DNA of 64,000 nucleotides, taken from positions 868,001 through 932,000 of the forward strand of contig NZ_CP082161.1 in assembly GCF_023101665.1 (NCBI RefSeq), given 5' to 3'. Every line of letters starts with the position of its first letter. The stretch's first letter is position 1. The DNA is from Bradyrhizobium sp. 195. Lineage in GTDB: Bacteria; Pseudomonadota; Alphaproteobacteria; Rhizobiales; Xanthobacteraceae. The notes under the pieces are model-generated. The model searched no databases, was not told the DNA's origin, and saw only the letters and a program-made list of their open reading frames with translations. The position numbers and the translations under genes were made by a program. Positions 8,980 to 17,377 of this stretch are shown here, in pieces.

Positions 8980-9953
8980 CAAAGCTCGTCGAGATCTCAG
9001 GCCTCAACATCCGCTTCACCGGCGAGCGCACGGTCTATGCCGTGAACGATCTCAGCCTCACGCTCGGAACCAGCGAGGTGCTGGGCCTGCTCGGCGAGTC
9101 CGGCTCTGGCAAAAGCGTGACACTGCGTGCCTTGATGCGGCTACTGCCGAAGAAGCGCGCGCAGATTTCGGGCGCGGTCAACGTGATGGGTCGCGACGTG
9201 CTCGCCATGAACGATGCGGAATTGTCGTCGTTCCGCGGCCAGACCGTCTCGATGATCTTTCAGGAGCCGGCACTGGCGCTCGATCCGGTCTACACGATCG
9301 GCGCGCAGATCGCCGAAAGTGTCGTGCGTCACGAAGGGAAGAGTTACGCGGAGGGCAGGGCGCGCGCACTGGAAATGCTCGAGGTCGTGCGCATCCCCTC
9401 CGCCAAGCGGCGGCTGGACGCTTATCCGCACGAGATGTCCGGCGGCATGCGCCAGCGCGCCATGATTGCGCTGGCGCTGGCCTGCCGTCCAAAAATCCTG
9501 CTGGCGGACGAGCCGACCACGGCGCTCGACGCCACCGTGCAGATCCAGATCCTCTTGTTGCTGCGCGAGCTGCAGCGCGAGTTCGGCATGTCCGTCATCT
9601 TCGTCACCCACGACATCGGCGTCGCGATCGAGATCTGTGACCGCGTCGCGGTGATGTATGCCGGCCAGATCGTGGAGCAGGGCACGCTTCGCGACATCGT
9701 CCGCACCCCGGTGCACCCCTATGCCAAGGGCCTGCTTGCCTCGACCATCAATGGCGCCAAGCGCGGGCAACGCCTCGAAACCATCCCCGGCACGCCGCCC
9801 TCGCTGGGCGAAAAGCCCCACAACTGCTCCTTCGCCCCCCGCTGTTCGGCGGCCCAGCCTCGTTGCCTGGAGCAATTGCCTGCGAATGTGGAGGTGGGAG
9901 CAGGCCGGGCGGCGCGATGCGTGCTGGCGGAGCAGGCGGCCGCAGTGCCGTAA
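8976..9953 (+). CDS. ABC transporter ATP-binding protein, OppD/DppD-like
   Basis: A 325-residue second ATPase of the importer. Walker A is GESGSGKSV, signature SGGMRQR, Walker B ILLADEP with the TTALD D-loop, and switch THD. The C-terminal oligopeptide domain has the cysteine cluster NCSFAPRC...PRC...RCV. It starts by ATGA overlap with the amidase, confirming a single translational unit from 6312 to 9953. No obvious terminator follows; the next gene is a separate small membrane protein 157 nt downstream. Confidence 0.92.
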   Translation: MTKLVEISGLNIRFTGERTVYAVNDLSLTLGTSEVLGLLGESGSGKSVTLRALMRLLPKKRAQISGAVNVMGRDVLAMNDAELSSFRGQTVSMIFQEPALALDPVYTIGAQIAESVVRHEGKSYAEGRARALEMLEVVRIPSAKRRLDAYPHEMSGGMRQRAMIALALACRPKILLADEPTTALDATVQIQILLLLRELQREFGMSVIFVTHDIGVAIEICDRVAVMYAGQIVEQGTLRDIVRTPVHPYAKGLLASTINGAKRGQRLETIPGTPPSLGEKPHNCSFAPRCSAAQPRCLEQLPANVEVGAGRAARCVLAEQAAAVP

Positions 9954-10110
9954 CACTCACTCGAAATTATTCTGCGACAACACCGACTTGGCTACTGTGC
10001 ATGGGGTTGTTTTCGGCTTTTTCTCTTCCCAGCCGCCGGGGAACAGCATTCACACCGCATTCATCCCGGTTCCCGTTCCATGGCTCCGTTCACGGAGAGG
10101 GACCTCACTT

Positions 10111-10380
10111 ATGTACATTTCCAACGAAGGCCTGCTTGTCATCCTGTTCGTCGGCCTTGTGGCCGGCTGGCTCGCCGGCAAGGTGGTGCGCGGGACCGGG
10201 TTCGGCATCATCGGCGACATCGTGGTCGGCATCGCCGGCGCGCTGGTGGCGAGCTTCCTGTTTCCGAAGCTCGGCATTCGTCTCGGCACGGGCCTGGTGT
10301 CGGAGATCGTCTATTCCGCCATCGGCGCGGTCATCCTGCTCCTGGTGGTGCGGCTGGTGCGTGGCGGGGGCCGGTTCTAG
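10111..10380 (+). CDS. GlsB/YeaQ/YmgE-family stress-associated membrane protein
   Basis: An 89-residue very hydrophobic protein with three membrane segments and the glycine pattern of the transglycosylase-associated family: VAGWLAGKVVRGTGFGIIGD, then IVVGIAGALVASFLF and a final helix before VRLVRGGGRF. Members are small inner-membrane proteins induced in stress; their biochemical role is unknown. The ATG at 10111 has a GGAGAGG ribosome-binding site about 10 nt upstream. The frame continues upstream but only across non-coding sequence. It sits alone between the importer operon and the type I secretion genes. Confidence 0.88.
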   Translation: MYISNEGLLVILFVGLVAGWLAGKVVRGTGFGIIGDIVVGIAGALVASFLFPKLGIRLGTGLVSEIVYSAIGAVILLLVVRLVRGGGRF

Positions 10381-10401
10381 CCCGCGCTCCGCGGATCGGA
10401 A

Positions 10402-10438
10402 CTTTCGGGCTCTCGCTTTTCCGGGAAGAGCCTGAAAG
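10402..10438 (+). terminator. Stem-loop after the GlsB-like gene, possible terminator without U tract
   Basis: CTTTCGGGCTCT and AGAGCCTGAAAG form a 12-bp stem with one G-U wobble around a 13-nt loop, starting 22 nt after the stop codon. No T run follows, so intrinsic termination is uncertain; it may instead protect the mRNA end. Confidence 0.45.
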
Positions 10439-10580
10439 CCCGCAAGAAAAAGCCGCAAGCCTGTGAAATTCCGGACTTGCGCACAATGCCATCAGGGGTA
10501 GATGTGGCTCATGGAGGCCTGGATTAGGTCGACTGCGTTGGACGGGCGGAAAACGCGATGTTAATCCGGGTCAAGTACTT

Positions 10581-10602
10581 CTGATTTCGTCTTTGAAATC
10601 AG
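10581..10602. promoter_or_regulatory. Perfect 8-bp inverted repeat upstream of the secretion operon
   Basis: CTGATTTC and GAAATCAG flank a 6-nt spacer, 35 nt before the ATG of the type I secretion ATPase. It is AT-richer than its surroundings and has no T run, so an operator or a leader hairpin is more likely than a terminator. Confidence 0.35.
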
Positions 10603-10636
10603 GGGCTTTGCCTCTCACCGGAAAGAGACCAGACTG

Positions 10637-12385
10637 ATGGCAGCCATCCCTGGCGTCCGCCGTTCAGAGCTCGGTGACGCCTTGCGCGCTTGTCGCACGG
10701 CGTTCGTCGGCGTCGGCTTGATGAGCTGCATGATCAACCTGCTCTATCTGACCGGGTCGATCTTCATGCTGGAGGTCTACGACCGGGTGCTGCCGAGCCG
10801 CAGCATTCCCACCCTTGTCGGCCTCATCATCCTCGCCAGCTTCCTCTACATGGCGCAGGGCGTGCTCGACATGATCCGCAACCGGATCCTGGGGCGGGTC
10901 GGCACCGCCCTGGACGAAGCCCTCAACAAGCGCGTGTTTGACACCATCGTGCGCCTGCCGCTCCTGGTCGGCAGCCGCAACGAAGGTCTGCAGCCGCTGC
11001 GTGATCTCGACAATGTCCGCTCCTTCCTCGGCGGCATGGGCCCGAGCGCGTTCTTCGACCTGCCCTGGCTGCCGCTCTATCTGGCCATCTGCTTCGCCTT
11101 CCACGTCATGATCGGCGTCACCGCGCTGATCGGCGCCATCATCCTGGTCGGCCTGACGCTGGTCACCGAATTCATGTCGCGCCAGCCGGCGCGCGAGGCG
11201 ATGGGCCTTGCCGCCCAGCGCAACGATCTCGCCCAGGCCAGCCGCCGCAACGCCGAAGTCATGGTCTCGATGGGCATGGCCGGCCGGATGAACGCGCGCT
11301 GGAGCGAGGCCAACGAAAAATATCTCGCCGGCAATCAGCGTGCGAGCGACGTTGCCGGCGGTCTCGGTGCGGTCGCAAAGGTGCTGCGCATGATGCTGCA
11401 ATCGGCCGTGCTCGCGGTCGGCGCCTATCTGGTCATCCACCAGGAGGCGACCGCCGGCATCATCATTGCCGGTTCGATCCTCTCCGCCCGCGCGCTTGCA
11501 CCGGTCGATCTCGCCATTGCGCACTGGAAATCCTTTGTCGCGGCACGCCAGAGCTGGCATCGCCTCACCCGCCTGTTGGAGCAGATGCCGGCGCAGGCGA
11601 TGCCGACCCAGTTGCAGGCGCCGACCAGCCGGCTTTCGGTGGAAGGCGTCGCCATGGTGCCGCCCGGCGACCAGCGCCTGATCGTGCAGGACATCACCTT
11701 CACGCTCGCCGCGGGCAACGGCCTCGGCGTGATCGGCCCGAGCGGCTCCGGCAAGTCGTCGCTGATCCGCGCGCTGGTCGGGGTCTGGCAGCCGGTGCGC
11801 GGCAAGGTGCGGCTCGACGGCGCGGCGCTCGATCAATGGTCATCCGACGCGCTCGGCCGCCACATCGGCTATCTGCCGCAGGACGTCGAATTGTTCGGCG
11901 GCACCATCGCGCAGAACATCAGCCGGTTCGACCCCGAGGCGACCTCCGACGGCATCATCGCGGCGGCGAAAGAAGCCGGCGTGCATGAAATGATCATCAA
12001 GATGCGCGAGGGCTACAACACCCAAGTCGGCGAGCAGGGCGCGGCGCTTTCCGCAGGCCAGGCGCAGCGCGTGGCGCTGGCGCGTGCGCTCTATGGCAAC
12101 CCCTTCCTGATCGTGCTCGACGAGCCCAACTCCAATCTCGACACCGAAGGCGATGAGGCGCTGACTCGCGCGGTCCGTGCCGCGCGCGAGCGCGGCGCCA
12201 TCGTCATCGTGGTGGCACACCGCCCGATCGGCGTCGAGGCGGTCGACCAGGTCCTGGTGCTGCGCGACGGCCGCATGCAGGCGTTCGGCCCGAAGGAGCA
12301 GGTGCTCGCCCAGGTGCTGCAGCCGCGCGTGACGCCGCCGGCACCGATCAAGATCGTCAGCGAAGGCGGAGTGGCCAAGCCATGA
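10637..12385 (+). CDS. Type I secretion system permease/ATPase (PrtD/HasD family)
   Basis: A 582-residue fused membrane-domain/ATPase exporter. About six helices lie in residues 20-300. The nucleotide-binding domain follows, with Walker A GPSGSGKSS (about residue 367), signature LSAGQAQR (about 470) and Walker B FLIVLDEP (about 490). The signature has Ala where LSGGQ has its first Gly. There is no N-terminal peptidase-like domain, so it fits the PrtD group, which exports proteins with C-terminal signals. The adaptor gene overlaps its stop (ATGA). No outer-membrane TolC-type gene or repeat-toxin substrate is adjacent. Confidence 0.93.
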   Translation: MAAIPGVRRSELGDALRACRTAFVGVGLMSCMINLLYLTGSIFMLEVYDRVLPSRSIPTLVGLIILASFLYMAQGVLDMIRNRILGRVGTALDEALNKRVFDTIVRLPLLVGSRNEGLQPLRDLDNVRSFLGGMGPSAFFDLPWLPLYLAICFAFHVMIGVTALIGAIILVGLTLVTEFMSRQPAREAMGLAAQRNDLAQASRRNAEVMVSMGMAGRMNARWSEANEKYLAGNQRASDVAGGLGAVAKVLRMMLQSAVLAVGAYLVIHQEATAGIIIAGSILSARALAPVDLAIAHWKSFVAARQSWHRLTRLLEQMPAQAMPTQLQAPTSRLSVEGVAMVPPGDQRLIVQDITFTLAAGNGLGVIGPSGSGKSSLIRALVGVWQPVRGKVRLDGAALDQWSSDALGRHIGYLPQDVELFGGTIAQNISRFDPEATSDGIIAAAKEAGVHEMIIKMREGYNTQVGEQGAALSAGQAQRVALARALYGNPFLIVLDEPNSNLDTEGDEALTRAVRAARERGAIVIVVAHRPIGVEAVDQVLVLRDGRMQAFGPKEQVLAQVLQPRVTPPAPIKIVSEGGVAKP

Positions 12386-13716
12386 GCACGATGGCCATCG
12401 GCGGCCCGAAACCTGCCGCGAAGAAGACCGTGCGTGAATCCATCAAGTTTCACCTGATCCTCGGCCTCGTGATCGTGGTCGTCCTGGTCGTCGGTCTCGG
12501 CGGCTGGGCGTCCACGGTCCTGATCTCGGGCGCGCTGATTGCGCCCGGGCAGATCGTGGTCGAATCCAACGTCAAGAAAGTGCAGCACCCGACCGGCGGC
12601 GTGGTCGGCGAGGTGCGCGCCCGCGACGGCGACCTGGTCAAGGCCGGCGACATCGTGGTGCGGCTCGACGACACCGTCACCAAGGCGAACCTTGCCATCG
12701 TCACCAAGAATCTCGATGCCGCGCAGGCGCGCGCGGCGCGATTGCAGGCCGAGCAGCGCGGTGTCGACAGAATCGAATTTCCGCAAGCCCTGCTCGAGCG
12801 CGCCAGCGATCCTGACGTCAAGCTGCTGCTCTCCGCCGAAACTAAGCTGTTCGACGTCCGCGTCAACGGCCGCACCGGACAGAAGGCGCAGCTACGCGAG
12901 CGCATCACGCAGCTCAACGAGGAAATCTCCGGCCTCAGCGCCCAGGAGAAGGCCAAGGACCAGGAGATCTCGCTGGTGCAGAACGAGCTCACCGGCGTGC
13001 GGGAGCTCTATGACAAGCGCCTGGTGCAGATCTCCCGCCTGACCCAGCTCGAACGCGACTCGGCACGCCTCAACGGCGAGCGTGCGCAGTACATCGCCTC
13101 GCGCGCCCAGGCCAAGGGCAAGATCACCGAGACCGAGCTGCAGATCATCCAGGTCGACAAGGACGTGGTGAGCGAAGTCTCCAAGGACCTGCGCGAGACC
13201 AACGACAAGATCGGCGAACTGATCGAGCGCAAGGTCGCCGCCGAAGACCAGCTTCGTCGCATCGACATCCGCGCGCCGCAGGACGGCATGGTGCTGCAAT
13301 CGACCGTGCACACGATCGGCGGCGTCATCACCGCCGGTGATGCGCTGATGCTGATCGTGCCGCAGGCCGACGATCTCCAGGTCGAGGCCAAGGTCAATCC
13401 GGTCGACATCGACAAGCTCCAGATCGGCCAGAAGACGCTGCTGCGCCTCTCCGCCTTCAACCAGCGCACCACACCGGAGCTCAACGGCCTCGTCAGCCGC
13501 GTTTCGCCGGACGTCACCACCGACCAGCGCACCGGCCAGAGCTACTACACCATCCGCGTCTCGATGCCCGCCGAAGAGATCGCCCGTCTCGGTGAGGTCA
13601 AGATGATTCCCGGCATGCCCGTGGAAGCCTTCGTCCAGACCGGCGACCGCACCATGCTGTCCTATCTGATGAAGCCGTTGCACGACCAGCTGATGCGGGC
13701 GTTCCGGGAGAAGTGA
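12382..13716 (+). CDS. HlyD-family type I secretion periplasmic adaptor
   Basis: A 444-residue membrane-fusion protein. A short cytoplasmic N-terminus precedes one membrane helix (about residues 25-52). A biotinyl-lipoyl-like half follows (IVVESNVKKVQHPTGGVVGEV), then a long coiled-coil hairpin (about 110-275, rich in Glu, Gln, Arg), then the returning lipoyl half (IRAPQDGMVLQSTVHTIGGVI) and a beta-barrel tail. It links the inner-membrane ATPase to an outer-membrane TolC channel. It is translationally coupled to the ATPase by the ATGA overlap. Confidence 0.93.
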   Translation: MSTMAIGGPKPAAKKTVRESIKFHLILGLVIVVVLVVGLGGWASTVLISGALIAPGQIVVESNVKKVQHPTGGVVGEVRARDGDLVKAGDIVVRLDDTVTKANLAIVTKNLDAAQARAARLQAEQRGVDRIEFPQALLERASDPDVKLLLSAETKLFDVRVNGRTGQKAQLRERITQLNEEISGLSAQEKAKDQEISLVQNELTGVRELYDKRLVQISRLTQLERDSARLNGERAQYIASRAQAKGKITETELQIIQVDKDVVSEVSKDLRETNDKIGELIERKVAAEDQLRRIDIRAPQDGMVLQSTVHTIGGVITAGDALMLIVPQADDLQVEAKVNPVDIDKLQIGQKTLLRLSAFNQRTTPELNGLVSRVSPDVTTDQRTGQSYYTIRVSMPAEEIARLGEVKMIPGMPVEAFVQTGDRTMLSYLMKPLHDQLMRAFREK

Positions 13717-13785
13717 CCGGCGAAAGCGCGTCTTCCCGGAGCGCGCTTGGCGCGCATCCGGGATCACGCGCGGCACATTCGGTCT

Positions 13786-13875
13786 CGTAGGGTGGGTTAG
13801 GCGAAGCCGTAACCCACCACTTCTCTATCCGCGGAAGCAGAAGTGGTGGGTTACGCTGCGCTAACCCACCCTACG
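13786..13875. repeat. Palindromic intergenic repeat, family A copy 2
   Basis: The element runs from CGTAGGGTGGGTTA to TAACCCACCCTACG and contains the internal inverted pair TAACCCACCACTTC / GAAGTGGTGGGTTA. It lies between two genes on the same strand and ends 56 nt before the AMP nucleosidase ATG. Confidence 0.85.
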
Positions 13876-13931
13876 GCACCGCCTTCTTTGCTATAGTTCG
13901 ACTCGAGCCTCAGCAACCCGGCGGTCGACCC

Positions 13932-15401
13932 ATGCAATCTCTCCCCTCCATCGCCACCGAATCCTTCTCCGACGCGTCCCTCGCCGTTGCCCGCCTGGAA
14001 GAGATCTACGAGCGCAACACGAAGTTCCTGCGCGATCGGTTCGAGGCCTATGTTGGCGGCGAAGCGATCACGACGCGGGTGCGGGCCTACTATCCCTTCG
14101 TCCGCGTCACCACCGCAACGCATGCGCGGCTGGATTCGCGCCTGGCCTATGGCTTCGTCGCCGGGCCCGGCGTGCACGAGACCAGCGTCACACGGCCGGA
14201 TCTGTTCCGCAGCTATCTCGTCGAACAGATCGGACTGCTGATCCAGAACCATGCCGTTCCGGTCGAGATCGGAGAATCGGCCGAGCCGATCCCGATCCAC
14301 TTCGCCTACCGCCGCGATATCAATATCGAGGCCGCCATTACCACCAGCGAGAATTCCGCCGTCACGCGATCGCTGCGCGATGCGTTCGACGTGCCTGATC
14401 TCGCGACGATGGACGATTCGATCGCCGACGGCACGTTCGAGCTCCAGCCCGGCGCGCCCGAGCCGCTGTCGCTCTTTCGGGCCGCTCGCGTCGATTACTC
14501 GCTGCGCCGGCTCTATCATTACACCGGCACCGACCCCGAGCATTTCCAGAATTTTGTGATCTTCACCAACTACCAGTTCTATGTCGACGCTTTCGCGCAA
14601 GCCTGCCAGCAGCGGCTCCAGTCCGGCGAGGCCGGCCTCGAAGCCTTCGTCACGCCCGGCAATGTCATCACGCGCAGCGGCGGCGCCACCACCGGGGACG
14701 CGCCTGCGCGCACGCCGCAAATGCCGGCTTTCCACCTCGTCGCGCCGGGCTATCGCGGCATCTCCCTGATCAACATCGGAACCGGTCCGTCCAATGCCCG
14801 TAACGTCACCGACCACGTCGCGGTGCTGCGCCCGCATGCCTGGCTGATGCTCGGCCACTGCGCGGGCCTGCGCAACACGCAGCGGCTCGGCGATTACGTG
14901 CTCGCGCACGGCTATGTGCGCGAGGACCACGTGCTCGACCGCGAGCTGCCATTGTGGGTGCCGATCCCGGCGCTGGCCGAGATGCAGGTCGCGCTCGAGG
15001 AGGCGGTCGAGGACGTCACGGGGCTCGAAGGCTTTGAGCTCAAGCGCCTGATGCGCACGGGGACGGTGGCGAGCGTCGACAACCGCAATTGGGAGATCTC
15101 CGGGCCGGCGGTGATCCGCCGCCTGTCGCAGTCGCGCGCGGTGGCGCTCGACATGGAATCAGCGGCGATCGCCGCCAATGGCTACCGCTTCCGCGTGCCC
15201 TACGGCACGCTGCTCTGCGTCTCCGACAAGCCGCTGCACGGCGAGATCAAGCTCGCCGGCATGGCCAGCGAATTCTACCGCCGCCGCGTCGGCCAGCATC
15301 TCGAGATCGGCCTGAAGGCGTTGGAGCGACTCAAGCAGCAGGAATCGGAGCGGCTGCATTCGCGAAAGCTGCGCAGCTTCGCCGAGGTCGCGTTCCAGTA
15401 A
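13932..15401 (+). CDS. amn: AMP nucleosidase
   Basis: A 489-residue enzyme close in length to E. coli Amn. It hydrolyses AMP to adenine and ribose 5-phosphate in purine salvage. The N-terminal Amn domain (about residues 1-170; YYPFVRVTT, RDINIEAAIT) precedes a nucleoside-phosphorylase-like domain with GHCAGLRNTQRLGDYVLAHGY (about 315-335) and the ALDMESAAIAANGYRF block (about 403-418), which binds the ribose and carries the catalytic acid. The tail ends KLRSFAEVAFQ, typical of the family. A monocistronic gene. Confidence 0.95.
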   Translation: MQSLPSIATESFSDASLAVARLEEIYERNTKFLRDRFEAYVGGEAITTRVRAYYPFVRVTTATHARLDSRLAYGFVAGPGVHETSVTRPDLFRSYLVEQIGLLIQNHAVPVEIGESAEPIPIHFAYRRDINIEAAITTSENSAVTRSLRDAFDVPDLATMDDSIADGTFELQPGAPEPLSLFRAARVDYSLRRLYHYTGTDPEHFQNFVIFTNYQFYVDAFAQACQQRLQSGEAGLEAFVTPGNVITRSGGATTGDAPARTPQMPAFHLVAPGYRGISLINIGTGPSNARNVTDHVAVLRPHAWLMLGHCAGLRNTQRLGDYVLAHGYVREDHVLDRELPLWVPIPALAEMQVALEEAVEDVTGLEGFELKRLMRTGTVASVDNRNWEISGPAVIRRLSQSRAVALDMESAAIAANGYRFRVPYGTLLCVSDKPLHGEIKLAGMASEFYRRRVGQHLEIGLKALERLKQQESERLHSRKLRSFAEVAFQ

Positions 15402-15522
15402 AGGACACCGGCTCTGTCGTACGAACGCTGATGCCTTCTGAAGCGCAGCGTCCCGGAATATTGCCGCCGAGTCAGGGTTATCAATTCGTCCGGGGCCGCT
15501 TGAAACAGTACAGGAGGCAGAC

Positions 15523-16137
15523 ATGATCGCAGCGATGATCAGGTGCGTCGCGTTGGGTACATTCGCGGCAGCCCTGTTGAGCTCGCCGGCATTCGCCGCG
15601 GGTGGAGGCGGGGGTGGCGGAGGCGGGGGTGGCGTCAGTTCCACCGATCCCTATGCCGGAGCCTATTCGGATCAAAAGCCGCAGCCGACCTATCCGAAGC
15701 GCCCGGGTAGCAAGGCAACCCAGAAGGGCAAGAAGCCGAACAACCAGTCCAGCATCGACGATCCCGCATTCGCGCCCGGCTATCGCATGGCCTATGACAC
15801 GATCTACGAGCGCAACGACTATGCAGCCGCGATCGCGCAATTGAAGTCGCTCGGCCACGACGACCATCCGAACGTCGCCAACCTCATCGGCTACTCCTAT
15901 CGCAAGCTCGGCGACTACGAGCAATCGCAGGTCTGGTATGAGCGCGCATTGAAGGCGGATCCGAACCACGTGCTGACGTGGCAATATTACGGGTTGTGGC
16001 AGCTCGAGCGCGGCAATCGCGAGCAGGCGCTCTATCACCTTGGCCGCATTGCGTCGATTTGCGGGACAAACTGCGAGGAATATCGATCGCTGTCCGCGGC
16101 ACTCGATAGGCCAACCGGCACAGCGCTCACCTATTGA
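15523..16137 (+). CDS. Secreted TPR-repeat protein with poly-glycine linker
   Basis: A 204-residue exported protein. The signal peptide ends at about residue 25 (SPAFA-A). It is followed by an 11-Gly run, a basic low-complexity linker (PKRPGSKATQKGKKPNNQ) and three tetratricopeptide-like repeats (about residues 85-185; NVANLIGYSYRKLGDYEQSQ, then VWYERALKADPNHVLTWQYY). The TPRs suggest protein-protein contacts in the periplasm; the partner is unknown. The ATG has a CAGGAGG ribosome-binding site. Two Cys near the end (SICGTNC) could form a disulfide. Confidence 0.8.
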   Translation: MIAAMIRCVALGTFAAALLSSPAFAAGGGGGGGGGGGVSSTDPYAGAYSDQKPQPTYPKRPGSKATQKGKKPNNQSSIDDPAFAPGYRMAYDTIYERNDYAAAIAQLKSLGHDDHPNVANLIGYSYRKLGDYEQSQVWYERALKADPNHVLTWQYYGLWQLERGNREQALYHLGRIASICGTNCEEYRSLSAALDRPTGTALTY

Positions 16138-16274
16138 AGCTGGCGAGCAGACGGTTCACCGGTCCCGTCCTGATGACGGGCGCCCGGATGACGGCCATGT
16201 CTTTCGGGGCAGATGGTGACAACGCGGCAGATTTTCAGCATTGTCCCGTTCGGGGGGGCGAACGGGACAATTGG

Positions 16275-16550
16275 ATGCCGCTGACGCGCGACAAGATCAT
16301 CGGCCACGACCTCCAACGGTTGGCCTTTCGCTTCACCATGCTGAACGACGACGAGGTCGTTCAGTGCCAGATCAGCGACGCCGCGATGGACGAGCTCGCG
16401 GGCATGCAGGGCACCGAAAGCAGCGCACGGCAGGCGCAATTCCTGTCGTTGCGCGAGACCATCGAGCGGATCGCGTCGAATCTGTACGACGAAGCGCCGC
16501 GGTTTCAGGGATATGTGGTGCGGATCTTCATGAGGCATTTGGGGCGATGA
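16275..16550 (+). CDS. DUF1488 family protein
   Basis: A 91-residue cytoplasmic protein beginning MPLTRDKIIGHDLQRLAFRF, with the family pattern of a short beta-rich start (mixed V/F/M with DDEVVQCQIS) and a helical half (SLRETIERIASNLYDEAP). The function of DUF1488 is unknown. The reading frame is open back to a TTG overlapping the TPR gene's stop. I prefer the ATG at 16275 because homologous proteins as I recall them are about 85-95 residues. A weak GGGA motif lies upstream. Confidence 0.65.
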   Translation: MPLTRDKIIGHDLQRLAFRFTMLNDDEVVQCQISDAAMDELAGMQGTESSARQAQFLSLRETIERIASNLYDEAPRFQGYVVRIFMRHLGR

Positions 16551-16589
16551 GGCTGCCGCACGCTACGCTGTCATGCCTCACCCTCCGCT

Positions 16590-16703
16590 GTCATGCCCCG
16601 GCTTGACCGGGGCATCCAGTACGCCGCGGCAGGTATGGTGAGAGCGAGCGCTCCAACGCGGGTCTCTGGAATACTGGATCGCCCGGTCAAGCCGGGCGAT
16701 GAC
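16590..16703. repeat. Palindromic intergenic repeat, family C copy 1
   Basis: GTCATGCCCCGGCTTGACC at the left and the complementary GGTCAAGCCGGGCGATGAC at the right enclose ATCCAGTA/TACTGGAT, giving nested pairing. It lies between convergent genes (DUF1488 and CinA-like). A second copy is at 28551-28655 and a short relative at 37249. Confidence 0.85.
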
Positions 16704-16750
16704 TGTGGTGTTGGTGGTGGGACGGCCCCAATTCACTCACATCGCGCCGC

Positions 16751-17233
16751 TCATCCCTCCAGCTTCCTCAACAACAATCTCAGCGCCGTCGCGGCAAACA
16801 CCTGCATGTTCGCGAACCGGTCATTGCTCCCCGTCTCCAGCGTCATCACCTCTGTCGCCGGCCCCGCGACTGCCATGCAGCTATGACCCGCGGCGTCGCC
16901 GTAGCGGTTGCCGGTGGGGCCGGCTGCGCCGGTCTCGGACAGGCCCCAGTCGCTGTTGAAGCGTGTCCGCATCTGCTCGGCCAGCAGTTGCGCATAGGGT
17001 TCCGAGGAGGAGCGAAAGCCCTTCATTCCTTCGTCCGAAATATCCATCAGCACGCGCCGGGCATCGCGGGTGTAGACCACTGCGCTGCCGAGAAAATAAG
17101 CCGAGGCGCCGGGCACTGCGAGCAGACTGGCCGCGAGCAGGCCGCCGGTCGAGGATTCCGCCACGACGATGGTTTGTTTGCGCGCGATCAGTTTGGCCGC
17201 GATCTGTTCCGCAATGCCGACGAGCTCTTTCAT
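16751..17233 (-). CDS. CinA C-terminal domain protein (nicotinamide-nucleotide amidase family)
   Basis: A 160-residue stand-alone CinA-C domain. The family motif reads VVAESSTGGLLAASLLAVPGASAYFLGSAVVYT (residues 21-54), with the GAAGPTGNRYGDAAGHS active-site block later. Relatives deamidate NMN to NaMN in pyridine-nucleotide recycling. The usual AESCTGG has Ser for Cys here, a variant I cannot interpret. I chose the ATG at 17233 (MKELVGIAEQ) because the GAGAGG motif upstream fits it; an in-frame ATG at 17260 is the alternative. Confidence 0.82.
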   Translation of the reverse strand: MKELVGIAEQIAAKLIARKQTIVVAESSTGGLLAASLLAVPGASAYFLGSAVVYTRDARRVLMDISDEGMKGFRSSSEPYAQLLAEQMRTRFNSDWGLSETGAAGPTGNRYGDAAGHSCMAVAGPATEVMTLETGSNDRFANMQVFAATALRLLLRKLEG

Positions 17234-17377
17234 TTCCCTGAACCTCTCATTTCCCCGCAACGGTGCTCAGCCTTCCTAGCATATGCCGGTTGCCCTCGCT
17301 GAGTTGCGGGCGGCGGGCAGGCCTGCTTGAATGGCGGGCAAGAGACAAAATCGACGAGGAAACGTGAAGGAGACGTC

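Noticed and set aside
15601..15634. GGC/GGT/GGA-rich run as a phase-variable tract in the TPR gene
   Set aside because: The Gly codons vary (GGA, GGC, GGG, GGT) and no pure homopolymer or short unit long enough for slippage is present.
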